DNA from: Acidimicrobiaceae bacterium
GTDB taxonomy: Bacteria; Actinomycetota; Acidimicrobiia; Acidimicrobiales; RAAP-2
NCBI GenBank assembly: GCA_003135595.1
Contig: PLCI01000089.1
Span: forward strand, 1 to 22,004
Direction of reading: 5' to 3'
Length of the DNA: 22,004 nt
Of the stretch, positions 7,183 to 14,536 are shown one piece after another. The notes under the pieces are model-generated. The model had not been told where the DNA came from. It did not search any database and saw only the letters and a list, made by a program, of their open reading frames with translations. Numbering within the stretch: the first letter of the stretch is position 1; each line of letters opens with the position of its first letter. The position numbers were made by a program, and so were the translations under genes.

Positions 7183-7662
7183 ATGGCAGATCCCACGCAT
7201 GGCTACACGAAACTCGGTCTGGCGGTCCACGGCCACGTCCACGACCACCTCCCTGAGGGAAGCGCGTACCAGCGGGTCAACAAGAAGGTCGCGGTCGCGA
7301 TCACCAAGTACGTCGGGACCATGACGTGCTTCTGGATCTTCTGCGTGCTTGCCCTGTGCAGCCTCCCGTACGTCCTCAGCCAGTTCTCGGTCTTCGCGAA
7401 CGTCTTCCCGTCTGTCATCATCAAGCTCTCGATCCTCACGCTCATCGCGTGGATCGCCCAGACCTTCCTGCAGCTCGTGCTCCTGCCGTCGATCATGGTC
7501 GGCCAGAACCTCCAGAACGTGGCTGCGGATGCACGATCGACGAAGACGTTCGAGGACGTCGAGACCGTCCTCAACCTGCTGGACATCCATACGCAGGGGG
7601 GCCTCAAGGACGTGCTCGACGCCGTCAATGCCTTGAAGGGAGAGACGATCCCCAAGCCATAG
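7183..7662 (+). CDS. Small integral membrane protein, DUF1003-like
   Basis: A 159-residue protein starting at ATG 7183, behind AGGAGG (7171-7176). The N-terminal ~45 residues are soluble, with several His (HGHVHDHL). Two hydrophobic helices follow: TMTCFWIFCVLALCSLPYVL, and a second spanning SVIIKLSILTLIAWIAQTFL and beyond. Next comes PSIMVGQNLQ, an element that resembles the IMMSQNRQ motif of DUF1003 membrane proteins. The cytosolic tail is amphipathic and helical (TFEDVETVLNLLDIH). The family assignment is tentative. It is a single gene with its own upstream region (6888-7182) and converges on arsC with 30 bp between. The function is unknown. Confidence 0.85.
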   Translation: MADPTHGYTKLGLAVHGHVHDHLPEGSAYQRVNKKVAVAITKYVGTMTCFWIFCVLALCSLPYVLSQFSVFANVFPSVIIKLSILTLIAWIAQTFLQLVLLPSIMVGQNLQNVAADARSTKTFEDVETVLNLLDIHTQGGLKDVLDAVNALKGETIPKP

Positions 7663-7692
7663 CGAGACGCCGGTGTTGCCCTAGGGTCCGCG

Positions 7693-8133
7693 TCATGTGC
7701 TCGGTGCGGCCACGTTGAGATCCGTCATCAGCGCCTCCACCTCGGAGCGGATGACGTCTCGGATGCCACGGACTGTCTCGATGCCCTTTCCGGCGGGGTC
7801 CTCGAGCTCCCACTCGACGTACCGCTTGCCGGGATAGACGGCGCAGGCGTCGCCGCAGCCCATGGTGACCACGACGTCGACGGCGCGAAGCACCTCGTCG
7901 GTCCATGGCTTCGGGAGCTCGCCGGAGACGTCGATCCCGACCTCGGCCATCGCGGCGACAGCCACGGGATTGAGCGCCGATGCCGGCTCGGATCCTCCGC
8001 TGTAGACGGCGACTCGGTCGCCGGCCAGGGATCGGAGCCAGCCAGCCGCCATCTGCGATCGTCCGGCATTGTGGACGCACAGGAACAGGACGCCCGGCTT
8101 CGTTGGCTGGCTGACGGGCTGGCGGTCATCCAT
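7693..8133 (-). CDS. arsC: Arsenate reductase, low-molecular-weight phosphatase type
   Basis: Cytosolic enzyme that reduces arsenate to arsenite, 146 residues. The phosphatase loop LCVHNAGRSQ supplies nucleophile Cys19 and Arg25 (C-x5-R). Cys93 and Cys97 in TMGCGDACAVYPG could provide the resolving thiols, and Asp112 lies in the family's EDPAG motif. The GKRYVEWELEDPAG stretch resembles actinobacterial ArsC proteins, some of which use mycothiol and mycoredoxin instead of thioredoxin; the reductant cannot be told from sequence alone. The start at ATG 8133 overlaps the end of aqpS by eight bases (ATGGATGA), so it is coupled as the last gene of arsI-aqpS-arsC. Confidence 0.95.
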   Translation of the reverse strand: MDDRQPVSQPTKPGVLFLCVHNAGRSQMAAGWLRSLAGDRVAVYSGGSEPASALNPVAVAAMAEVGIDVSGELPKPWTDEVLRAVDVVVTMGCGDACAVYPGKRYVEWELEDPAGKGIETVRGIRDVIRSEVEALMTDLNVAAPST

Positions 8134-8905
8134 GTGTCGCTCCAGGCTCGATGGGTTCGTGACAGGAGGGACCTGGGTCGTCCGGTGGCCGTGCGAGCCC
8201 GTGTGGCACGACGACCCGGGCAGCGTCGGCGTGCGTCACCCCGGGGTACAGGACTCGGATGACGGCGAAGCCCACGACGCCACCGAGCACCTCGGCGCCG
8301 ATGAACGACGGGACCGACGACGGCGCGATCCCGGCGAACGAGCTCGAGAACATCCTCCCGACCGCGATCGCGGGATTCGCGAAGCTCGTCGAGCTCGTGA
8401 AGAAGTACGCCGCGGCGATGTAGGCACCGACCGCCGCGGGTGCCGTCGCGCCTCGCCCGGTGCGCGCGAGTGCGAAAATCACGAGCAGCAGCCCGGCAGT
8501 GGCCATCACCTCGGAGAGGAAGTGCGCGGGGGTCGCCCGATGGTGCGTCGCGATGGAGATCGCGCCCCTCGAGAACATCAGGTTCGCCAGCACCGCCCCG
8601 CTCACGCAGCCGGCCACCTGCGTGGGGACGTACGCCGCCGCGTCTCGCCAGGAGATCCCCCCGAACGCGGCGTCGACGAGCGAGACGACGGGATTGAAGT
8701 GGGCACCTGAGACAGGACCGAACATCAGGATGATGGCGAACAGCCCCAGCCCGGTCACCGCCGCGTTCTCGAGCAGCTCGAGGCCGATCGCGCCGGGCGA
8801 GAGCGTCTGGGCGGCGATGCCCGACCCGATGACGACGGCGGCGAGCAGCAGGCTGCCCAGGTACTCGGCGACAAGCCGTCGCCACAGCGCGATCTCACTC
8901 GCCAC
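8126..8905 (-). CDS. aqpS: Aquaglyceroporin (AqpS-like) arsenite channel
   Basis: Membrane channel of the MIP family, 259 residues. The two half-helix motifs are NPV at 71-73 (GAHFNPVVS) and NPA at 177-179 (FANPAIAVGR). The selectivity-filter Arg184 follows the second. Six hydrophobic segments surround them, and a hydrophilic His/Pro tail closes the protein. The first motif is NPV rather than NPA. Placement between arsI and arsC points to arsenite (or methylarsenical) conduction, as described for AqpS of the Sinorhizobium ars operon, where the channel replaces an ArsB or Acr3 pump. The GTG start at 8905 follows CAGGGGAC and lies 21 bases after the arsI stop. Confidence 0.93.
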   Translation of the reverse strand: MASEIALWRRLVAEYLGSLLLAAVVIGSGIAAQTLSPGAIGLELLENAAVTGLGLFAIILMFGPVSGAHFNPVVSLVDAAFGGISWRDAAAYVPTQVAGCVSGAVLANLMFSRGAISIATHHRATPAHFLSEVMATAGLLLVIFALARTGRGATAPAAVGAYIAAAYFFTSSTSFANPAIAVGRMFSSSFAGIAPSSVPSFIGAEVLGGVVGFAVIRVLYPGVTHADAARVVVPHGLARPPDDPGPSCHEPIEPGATHG

Positions 8906-8926
8906 TTCGCGACGTCCCCTGACCGC

Positions 8927-9379
8927 TCAGCAGCAGCGAGAGCCCGCGGACACCACGGTCTCGGCGGACGTCGGGGTGCAGCAGCGCTCGTCGCCACCGA
9001 GGATGGCTGCGTCGCTCGCGTCCGCGAGGACCGTGTAGACCTCCCACCTTGAGCCATCGGGCCCGTCGACCCAGACCTTGTCCTGGACCGCGTAGCAGCA
9101 GGTGGTGCTCTGCTCGACGTCGGTCGCGAATCCCTCGCCCTCCAGGTACGTGATCGCGTTCGCGACCTCCTCGGTCGAGAAGACCTCGACGCCCAGGTGG
9201 TTGATCGATCCGGGATCGCCGCCGCCTTCGATGAGCACGAGCTTGAGCGGCGGCTCGTCGATCGCGAAGTTGGCGTACCCAGGGCGACGCTTGGCGGGCT
9301 CGGACTTGAAGAGCTTGGAGTAGAAGTCGACGGCCTCGTCGAGGTTCGAGACGTTGAGGGCGAGCTGGATCCGCGACAC
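8927..9379 (-). CDS. arsI: ArsI/CadI family VOC enzyme, C-As lyase
   Basis: A 150-residue vicinal-oxygen-chelate protein. ArsI enzymes are Fe(II)-dependent dioxygenases that cleave the C-As bond of trivalent methyl- and aryl-arsenicals to give arsenite. The visible active-site set is Gln5 (SRIQLALNV), His61 (INHLGVEV) and Glu113 (WEVYTV) as metal ligands, and the vicinal Cys94-Cys95 (STTCCYAVQDKVWV) that binds the organoarsenical. A Cys-rich tail (ERCC ... SRCC) is also seen in relatives. The start is GTG 9379, with AAGGAG about six bases upstream. It is the first gene of the arsI-aqpS-arsC operon, facing arsR. A cadmium-inducible role (CadI naming) is the main alternative; the arsenic neighbours argue for ArsI. 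Confidence 0.95.
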   Translation of the reverse strand: MSRIQLALNVSNLDEAVDFYSKLFKSEPAKRRPGYANFAIDEPPLKLVLIEGGGDPGSINHLGVEVFSTEEVANAITYLEGEGFATDVEQSTTCCYAVQDKVWVDGPDGSRWEVYTVLADASDAAILGGDERCCTPTSAETVVSAGSRCC

Positions 9380-9413
9380 GGGTGGCTCCTTAGATCGATG
9401 GTGGTCGATGCAC

Positions 9414-9442
9414 ACTATGGTCGACGCATTGAGACTTGTCAA
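9414..9442 (-). promoter_or_regulatory. arsI-aqpS-arsC promoter, TTGACA-N17-CATAGT
   Basis: On the minus strand a perfect -35 TTGACA (complement of 9437-9442) is followed after 17 bases by CATAGT (complement of 9414-9419; four of six consensus bases). The arsI start codon lies about 35 bases further on. Confidence 0.62.
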
Positions 9443-9443
9443 T
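9428..9443. promoter_or_regulatory. Putative ArsR operator ATTGA-N6-TCAAT
   Basis: ATTGAGACTTGTCAAT is a dyad with five-base arms in the arsR-arsI intergenic region. It includes the -35 box of the arsI promoter and sits 16 bases before the arsR start. Known ArsR sites are AT-rich dyads of this size, so binding here would repress both directions until As(III) is bound. Confidence 0.65.
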
Positions 9444-9458
9444 ACTAGGATTGCAAAA

Positions 9459-9803
9459 ATGGCGCAACGGAAGACGATCAAGGTCGACGACTCGGTGGTC
9501 AGCTGCTGCGTCTCGCTCTCGACGGACGCCCTGTCAGAGGGCGAGGCGCACGACATGGCCCAGATCTTCGGGGCTCTGAGCGACCCCGCCCGACTCCGGA
9601 TGCTCTCACTCATCGCCTCGGAGAACGAGGTCTGCAGCTGTGCCCTCGAGGAGCCACTCGGGAAGAGTCAGCCGACGATCTCGCACCACACTCGAATCCT
9701 CGCGGAGGCCGGGCTCATCGTCGGCGAGCGGCGAGGTCGCTGGACCTGGTGGCGGCTCGCGCCCGATCGCCTGCGAGACGTCGCCCGACTGCTCTCTGGG
9801 TAG
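9459..9803 (+). CDS. arsR: ArsR family arsenite-responsive repressor
   Basis: A 114-residue winged-helix repressor that leaves DNA on binding As(III). The helix-turn-helix is LGKSQPTISHHTRILAEAGLI, the usual ArsR recognition region, followed by the wing GERRGRWTWWRL. There are two Cys sites: Cys16-Cys17 near the N terminus (VVSCCVSL) and Cys59-x-Cys61 (EVCSC) in the metal-binding helix. An N-terminal Cys-Cys pair combined with a third Cys is the binding site known from Corynebacterium ArsR, while CxC in the helix is the E. coli type; this protein has both. The start at ATG 9459 follows AGGA by eight bases. It is divergent from arsI and converges on the phosphotransferase gene 25 bp downstream. 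Confidence 0.95.
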   Translation: MAQRKTIKVDDSVVSCCVSLSTDALSEGEAHDMAQIFGALSDPARLRMLSLIASENEVCSCALEEPLGKSQPTISHHTRILAEAGLIVGERRGRWTWWRLAPDRLRDVARLLSG

Positions 9804-9828
9804 TTCCCTCGAGTCCGGCTCGGACGGC

Positions 9829-11184
9829 TCACTGCGGTCCATCTGGAGCGGCGACGTAGCCCGGGTTCGCCACGCGCAGCTGATCGAGAGCGGATCGTGC
9901 GAGCATCGAGCTCACCTCCCCGAGGCTGCCATCAAGGTCCCCGGCGCGGATCGCTGCAGCGAGCGCGCCGTCGTCGATGAATCCAAGCTCGGCGAGGCGG
10001 AGGCGGTGCGCCGCTTCGATGCCCGGGCCCAAGGTGAGCTCACGGGCCACCATCTCGAGGACATTGCGTGCGACCCGAGCTTCGAAGCGAGCTCCCGCAT
10101 CAGCGGTGGCCATCACCTTGTCCCCGAGGTACTCGCTCACGGCCTCGGTGAGCTCGAGCGCGCTCGGACGTCCGAATGGCGCGGGGGAGGCCGACGTGTT
10201 GCGAGTGACCGCCGGCATGTCGGGGCGCGCGATGCCGATGAGACCGAGCAGGTCCCACTCGCTCTCGCAGACCCGACGACCGATGGCGGCGAGCTCCACC
10301 GACCGAGTCGCGCCGGTCAGATGCGCAGAGGCCTGCAGCGCGCAGATGACGGCCCACTTGAGCGTCGCGTAGACCTGCCACCACCGGACGGTGCCAGGAT
10401 CAATCGCCCGGCCACTTGACGCTTCGTAGTGCCGCAGGAACTCGTCGAGCCGGCAGAAGCCGCCCACCTCGCCGCTGCCGCCGAAGCGCCAGGCTCTGGC
10501 GGAGAGCCACCCGAGGTCCTCTGCGGGATCGCCGAGGTGGGCCAGCTCCCAGTCGAGGATGCCGCGCAGCCCGGTCGTGTCGACGAGGAAGTTGCCCATC
10601 CGGAAGTCGCCGTGGACGACCGTGCGCCCCGATGCAGGCGGTCGATTTGCCGCGAGCCATCGCGATCCGAGCTCCAGGATCGGGCGCACCTCGCCAATGC
10701 CGTCGAGGACGTCAAGGGGTCGCTCAAAGGGGTCGACGCTCGGGAGCCCGGGGATCTCGGTCGCCGCGATCGTGTGGATCTGAGCGAGTGCAGTGGCGAC
10801 GTCGCCGGCGAGGCTGCTCCGCGCCTCGGCGTAGGCATCATCACGAAGGAGGCGACGAGCGATCGTCTCCCCCTCGAGACGCTCGACGACGAGCCACCCG
10901 GCGTCGAGTCCGTCCGCCTCTCCTGCAGCCAGCACCCTTGGGACCGGGACGCCCGCGCGGTGGGCCGCTCGAAGCAGCGCCGCCTCCATCGCGACCGTGG
11001 AGCCCTGGGTTCGTCCCGCGCCGCGCTGCTGCTGGAGGACCATGGTCGAGCAACCTCCGGCTGGGTCCCGCATCTCGAGGGCGCTCGTCAGCCGTGACGC
11101 TCCGCCCGAGAGTGTCCGAAGCGACGTCACGGTGCCACCGAGGGCGCGGCCCAGCCGGTCGGCGACGTCGTCCGCCACGCTCAC
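9829..11184 (-). CDS. APH-type phosphotransferase fused to a DUF6285-like domain
   Basis: A 451-residue protein. Residues ~1-330 form a protein-kinase-like aminoglycoside-phosphotransferase (APH) fold: the catalytic loop is VVHGDFRMGNFLVD (His191, Asp193, Asn198) and the metal-binding DWE at 211-213 lies in GILDWELAHLGDPAEDLGWL. These proteins usually sit with acyl-CoA dehydrogenases (ACAD10/11-like) rather than giving drug resistance. Residues ~340-445 (SALELTEAVSEYLGDKV through RNVLEMVARELTLG) resemble DUF6285, which is often a separate gene next to such kinases, so a gene fusion is inferred. The start is GTG 11184, which overlaps the stop of the upstream gene as GTGA; GTG 11178 is possible. 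A hydroxyacyl substrate is plausible but unproven. Confidence 0.9.
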   Translation of the reverse strand: MSVADDVADRLGRALGGTVTSLRTLSGGASRLTSALEMRDPAGGCSTMVLQQQRGAGRTQGSTVAMEAALLRAAHRAGVPVPRVLAAGEADGLDAGWLVVERLEGETIARRLLRDDAYAEARSSLAGDVATALAQIHTIAATEIPGLPSVDPFERPLDVLDGIGEVRPILELGSRWLAANRPPASGRTVVHGDFRMGNFLVDTTGLRGILDWELAHLGDPAEDLGWLSARAWRFGGSGEVGGFCRLDEFLRHYEASSGRAIDPGTVRWWQVYATLKWAVICALQASAHLTGATRSVELAAIGRRVCESEWDLLGLIGIARPDMPAVTRNTSASPAPFGRPSALELTEAVSEYLGDKVMATADAGARFEARVARNVLEMVARELTLGPGIEAAHRLRLAELGFIDDGALAAAIRAGDLDGSLGEVSSMLARSALDQLRVANPGYVAAPDGPQ

Positions 11185-12179
11185 GACACGGGGACTCGAG
11201 GTCTCCCGAGCGCGTCCACCTGGTGGAGGTACTCCCCGATGCCGTAGCCGACCTCGGTCCCGCCGTCGTCGCGCCGGTAGGTCCACTCGACGAGCCCCTC
11301 ATTGATGACGGTGCCACCCGGTCGACCGATGTCCGCGACCCGCAGAACCCTGCCCGTCAGGTCGTAGGTGCGGTCGGCCTTGTCGGTTGCTTGCAGGTGC
11401 ATCACCCGGTGGGTCAGCTCGTCGTCGGCGAGCTCGGTCGCAAGTCCCCAGTGTCTAATCGAGGTCACGCGACCGTTCGCGCTGACCCAGCCGCGGTGCA
11501 GATCCCCGGCTTCGGTGCCGAGCTTGATCCCTCCGAAGTGCAGGTCGTCGCCGATGTTGATGGAGAACCATCGCCACATCGGGGGCTCGCCCCAGCGACG
11601 CGGCCCCCAGGACCGGTCGCGATTGCCGCGGGCACTCGACCACTCGTGGGCGACCCCGTCGACGGTGAGCGTCCCCGTCCAGCGACCGGCTTGCTCGAAG
11701 TGCCCCTTGCCCGTGGTCGTGGCCGCCGCACCGGACTCCTTCGACCCCTGGCTGTGCTCGGGTCGCCCCGCACTTCCGACCGCGTGGCTCAGTCCCTCGA
11801 AGGTGACATCGAGCTCGATCTCGACGGGCCATCGTTCGGCACTGGACGGCTGGCATCGTCGGGCAGCGGTCGTGAGCTCGGCCACGACACGCCAGCGCTG
11901 CATCGCCTCCAACAGCTCGTAGCGGGCACCGCCGACCTCCAATGGCGCACCGAGCATCTCGCGGCACTCGACCTGGTGTCGGTACTCCGCCAGGTCACCG
12001 CCGGGCAGCCAGACCGAGAGCCCGACGTCCATCGTCCCCTCGTTCGGTCGGATACCGACACGCGTGAAGAATCCTGAGTCCGAGGTCGGGTCGTAGGCGT
12101 TGAAGTAGTACGACTCACTCCACGCGGTGTCGGGCTCGACCTCGTGGGCGAAGTCGTGGTGCGGCTCCATGATGGGCAT
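11181..12179 (-). CDS. CrtC/AttH-like lipocalin-fold protein (DUF7064/7065 type)
   Basis: A 332-residue cytosolic protein, beta-rich with many Trp and Tyr. It resembles the CrtC (hydroxyneurosporene synthase)/AttH-like double lipocalin group, especially the forms that accompany APH-type phosphotransferases. Useful landmarks are ESYYFNAYDPTSDSGFFTRVG near residue 22, GHFEQAGRWTGTLTVDG in the middle, and RGNRDRSWGPRRWG, a motif typical of this group, after it. No catalytic function is established for these relatives; binding or hydrating a hydrophobic ligand is conceivable. The start is ATG 12179, behind AGAGTGAG; ATG 12170 is possible. It overlaps the phosphotransferase by four bases, so the pair almost certainly work together. 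The family call is from memory of sequence pattern and is moderate. Confidence 0.8.
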   Translation of the reverse strand: MPIMEPHHDFAHEVEPDTAWSESYYFNAYDPTSDSGFFTRVGIRPNEGTMDVGLSVWLPGGDLAEYRHQVECREMLGAPLEVGGARYELLEAMQRWRVVAELTTAARRCQPSSAERWPVEIELDVTFEGLSHAVGSAGRPEHSQGSKESGAAATTTGKGHFEQAGRWTGTLTVDGVAHEWSSARGNRDRSWGPRRWGEPPMWRWFSINIGDDLHFGGIKLGTEAGDLHRGWVSANGRVTSIRHWGLATELADDELTHRVMHLQATDKADRTYDLTGRVLRVADIGRPGGTVINEGLVEWTYRRDDGGTEVGYGIGEYLHQVDALGRPRVPVS

Positions 12180-12242
12180 TGGCTCACTCTTATCTGAGCC
12201 GCACGCGAGCGCAACGCCCGGCAAGCTGAGCCTGCGTGCGCG

Positions 12243-12767
12243 TCACGTGGCGTCGATGATGGGAAGAAACGCGCGCCACGGCCCCACCGCACGGGAATAC
12301 TGCTTCGCCATTGACTTGACGATCTGGCCCATGTGGTTCAGGTCGTGCACCACCCACGTGGCCAGGAGCTCGCCGAGCGTCACTTCGCCGAAGTCGGGGT
12401 GGGTTCCTCTCTGTCCCAGGTCGTCGTCGTCGACCAAGGCATCGAGCGACGAGAGGTTCGAGCGCCGCACGGAGGCAAACCGATCCAGGAGGTCGTCGAG
12501 GCTCCAGCCATCGAATCGGAGGAAGCCGGCCTCCCTGTCCACCGGGTCGAAGACGTGATCCGCACCATGCTCGAGGATCACCGAAGTGCGGTCGATCCAG
12601 TCGCACTCCTCGACGTGGGTGAGGTGCCCGACGACCTGGTACGGCGACCATGTCGCGGTTCCTTCATTGCTCATCACCCATTGCTCGGAGAGACCCGACA
12701 GCATCGTGTGCAGCACGTCGGGAGTTCTTCGCAGCACCTCGGTGCCGAGCTCGAGTGAGAATGCCAT
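12243..12767 (-). CDS. DinB-like four-helix protein
   Basis: A 174-residue helical-bundle protein of the DinB/YfiT superfamily. The metal-binding His triad is seen as His48 (SPYQVVGHLTHVEE), His141 and His145 (WVVHDLNHMGQIVKSMAKQY). Members include thiol-S-transferases that use mycothiol or bacillithiol, as well as many of unknown role. ATG 12767 is chosen because the protein then begins MAFSLELG, right at the first helix. A longer ATG at 12845 adds 26 Gly/Ala/Pro-rich residues with no visible homology. Neither has a clear ribosome binding site. It lies 63 bp upstream of the CrtC-like gene on the same strand and may be part of that operon. Confidence 0.85.
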   Translation of the reverse strand: MAFSLELGTEVLRRTPDVLHTMLSGLSEQWVMSNEGTATWSPYQVVGHLTHVEECDWIDRTSVILEHGADHVFDPVDREAGFLRFDGWSLDDLLDRFASVRRSNLSSLDALVDDDDLGQRGTHPDFGEVTLGELLATWVVHDLNHMGQIVKSMAKQYSRAVGPWRAFLPIIDAT

Positions 12768-12887
12768 GCCGTACGCGGGCGTCGCCGCGGCGTGGCTCCC
12801 TGCAGGGCGACCTCCTTCCGCCTCGCCGGGACCGGTTCTGCCCATGGCACATTCTTGACACGGCGTTGATCGCCGGTCCTGGCCGTC

Positions 12888-12916
12888 TTGAACCTCTGTC
12901 CTGAACGGGGTACTCT
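12888..12916 (+). promoter_or_regulatory. Possible padR promoter, TTGAAC-N17-TACTCT
   Basis: The -35-like TTGAAC (12888-12893) and -10-like TACTCT (12911-12916) are 17 bases apart and lie 28 bp before the chosen padR start. The match to consensus is moderate. Confidence 0.4.
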
Positions 12917-12929
12917 GAATCGAGTATCC
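12909..12929. promoter_or_regulatory. Dyad operator GGTACTC-N6-GAGTATCC
   Basis: TACTC (12911-12915) and GAGTA (12922-12926) form a dyad with a six-base spacer, extended imperfectly by GG and TCC. It overlaps the probable -10 box and ends just before the padR ribosome binding site, as expected for an autoregulated PadR gene. Confidence 0.55.
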
Positions 12930-12943
12930 GGAAGGTGGTAGAC

Positions 12944-13585
12944 GTGTCGAGTCGGAAACGAAGCAACCCGCTGGCCCTGGCAGTGCTGATCTGCCTGTTT
13001 GAGCGTCCGATGCACCCCTATGAGGTTGCGGCGACGCTGCGCCAGCGCCACAAGCAGGAGAGCCTTCGACTCAACTACGGGTCCTTGTACGCCGTCGTTG
13101 CTTCCCTCGAGAAGCGAGGGCTGATCGCACCGCAAGCGACGATGCGCGAAGGCCGGCTCCCTGAGCGGACGGTCTACGCGGTGACCGAGAGCGGCAAGAT
13201 CGAAGCTCACGACTGGATGACCGAGCTGGTCTCGACGCCGGTGAACGACTACCCCTCATTCGAGGCCGCCCTGTCGTTCCTGCCGGCACTGCCGCCGGGC
13301 GACGTCGTCGATCTTCTAGAGGAGCGGGCGATGCACCTCAAGGTCGAGCTTGCCCGGGCGGGTGCGACGCGAGAGCTCAACGAGAAAGCGCAGCTCCCGC
13401 GACTCTTCTGGGTCGAAGACGAGTTCCGCGTCGCGCTGCGAGAGGCGGAGTTCGACTACGTCCGCAGGCTGATCGCCGAGATCAAGTCCGGCGCTTTCGA
13501 CGGACTTGAGTGGTGGACCGAAATTCACGCGTCGACTGAATCACAGGGGACCGAGGCGACGCCGACTGGCAAGGCGAGGCGGTGA
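12944..13585 (+). CDS. PadR family transcriptional regulator
   Basis: A 213-residue regulator. The N-terminal winged helix reads NPLALAVLICLFERPMHPYEVAATL, then NYGSLYAVVASLEKRGLI and the wing GRLPERTVYAVTESGK, all typical of PadR. The C-terminal half is a charged helical dimerisation arm (PadR C-terminal/Vir-like). The start is GTG 12944 because GGAAGGTGG (12930-12938) lies just upstream; GTG 12935 is inside that site. It is divergent from the DinB-CrtC-like-phosphotransferase genes and followed at about 110 bp by a DUF1772 gene, so its targets may be either side as well as itself. The effector is unknown. Confidence 0.92.
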   Translation: MSSRKRSNPLALAVLICLFERPMHPYEVAATLRQRHKQESLRLNYGSLYAVVASLEKRGLIAPQATMREGRLPERTVYAVTESGKIEAHDWMTELVSTPVNDYPSFEAALSFLPALPPGDVVDLLEERAMHLKVELARAGATRELNEKAQLPRLFWVEDEFRVALREAEFDYVRRLIAEIKSGAFDGLEWWTEIHASTESQGTEATPTGKARR

Positions 13586-13694
13586 GAACAGGCCTCGTGA
13601 ACGCTCGCGGTGGGCGTGGGCCGCTCGAGTGCCCGGTGCAGCAAGCACGGCAGGTGCCGGATCGCCACGGCCCCGAGCACGCTCGGAGGCGTAC

Positions 13695-14162
13695 GTGAGC
13701 GCCGGTGACGTGGTGGGCATCATCACGGTCCTCTTCTCGGGCCTTCTGGCCGGCGAGGAGCTCGTGATCCGACTGGCCGTACGCGGACCGCTCGCGAGCC
13801 TCGAGGATCGTCCGCACATCCAGATGCGACAGGCGCTGATTCGCACGATGCGAGTTCTCGTGCCCGCACTGTTCGGGGCAGCGTTCGTGGCGGCTGTCTG
13901 TATGGCGGCGCTCGACGGTCTGGGCTCCGGCTTCCCGCTGCGTCTCGCGGGGGTCGGTGTGCTGCTCGCCTGGCTAGGGCTCACGGTGGGCGGCACCGTG
14001 CCGATCAATGCCGCAGCCATCGAGTGGGACCCGAGCGACCCACCGCGAGATTGGCGAGCACAGATCGATCGCTGGGAGCGCCTCAATACGGTCCGCACGT
14101 CTGCGGCAGGGTTCGCATTCGCGCTTCTCTTGACCGCTCTCGTCCAGGCAGCGCTTCGCTGA
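13695..14162 (+). CDS. DUF1772 (anthrone oxygenase-like) membrane protein
   Basis: A 155-residue four-helix membrane protein. Hydrophobic helices cover about residues 3-20, 50-70, 78-98 and 135-153. The loop after helix 3 carries the family pattern TVPINAAAIEWDPSDPP, followed by WRAQIDRWERLNTVRT, which matches DUF1772 proteins. Some fungal relatives are anthrone oxygenases; bacterial members are mostly uncharacterised. The start is GTG 13695 with GGAGG (13684-13688) six bases upstream. A longer in-frame start at 13506 would overlap the padR gene and adds only an Arg-rich stretch, so it is rejected. Confidence 0.85.
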   Translation: MSAGDVVGIITVLFSGLLAGEELVIRLAVRGPLASLEDRPHIQMRQALIRTMRVLVPALFGAAFVAAVCMAALDGLGSGFPLRLAGVGVLLAWLGLTVGGTVPINAAAIEWDPSDPPRDWRAQIDRWERLNTVRTSAAGFAFALLLTALVQAALR

Positions 14163-14536
14163 GTCCGCGGTTCTCCATGAGCGGGCGATCCGAGCGACGG
14201 CGTCGAAGGCACACGGCGGCGTGACAGGGAACGGCCAGATGTGCTCGGAGATGACCCACTAGCATTTGGATGCCGAAGGTGCTCGGACCCCGCCCACTTC
14301 TGCGATTTACGCAACGCCAGAAGTCGAAGGGTGGGTCGAATGATGGGACTCGGCAGAGGATCCCCTGAGCCGGTGCGAGCGATCGCGCACGCCGCCGTCC
14401 CTGCGGCGACGCACTCGCCCCCCACCACCCGGGTGGGCGTTGCCGCTGGCCTCAGCGGGGTCCAAGTTTGTATCGCTGGGCTTGAGTCCGTTCCGGGTTC
14501 CTTGACCGAGCGGGCCCGGCGAGGAGTGTGGCCAGC
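14163..14536. other. Intergenic region with several stem-loops upstream of GAF-ANTAR gene
   Basis: No gene is seen in these 374 bp. ACTTCTG (14296-14302) pairs with CAGAAGT (14318-14324), and flanking CCCAC/GTGGG (14293-14297, 14331-14335) could extend it. CGCCGC (14390-14395) pairs with GCGGCG (14403-14408) around a 7-base loop. CCACCCGGGTGG (14425-14436) is a perfect palindrome. ANTAR proteins act on RNA hairpins, so this leader is a candidate target; a classic pair of hexaloops was not identified. Confidence 0.5.

Noticed and set aside
10416..12077. 553-codon open frame on the plus strand
   Set aside because: It covers two coupled minus-strand genes with clear motifs (HGDFRMGN, DWE). The product is Arg/Pro-rich without any recognisable domain.
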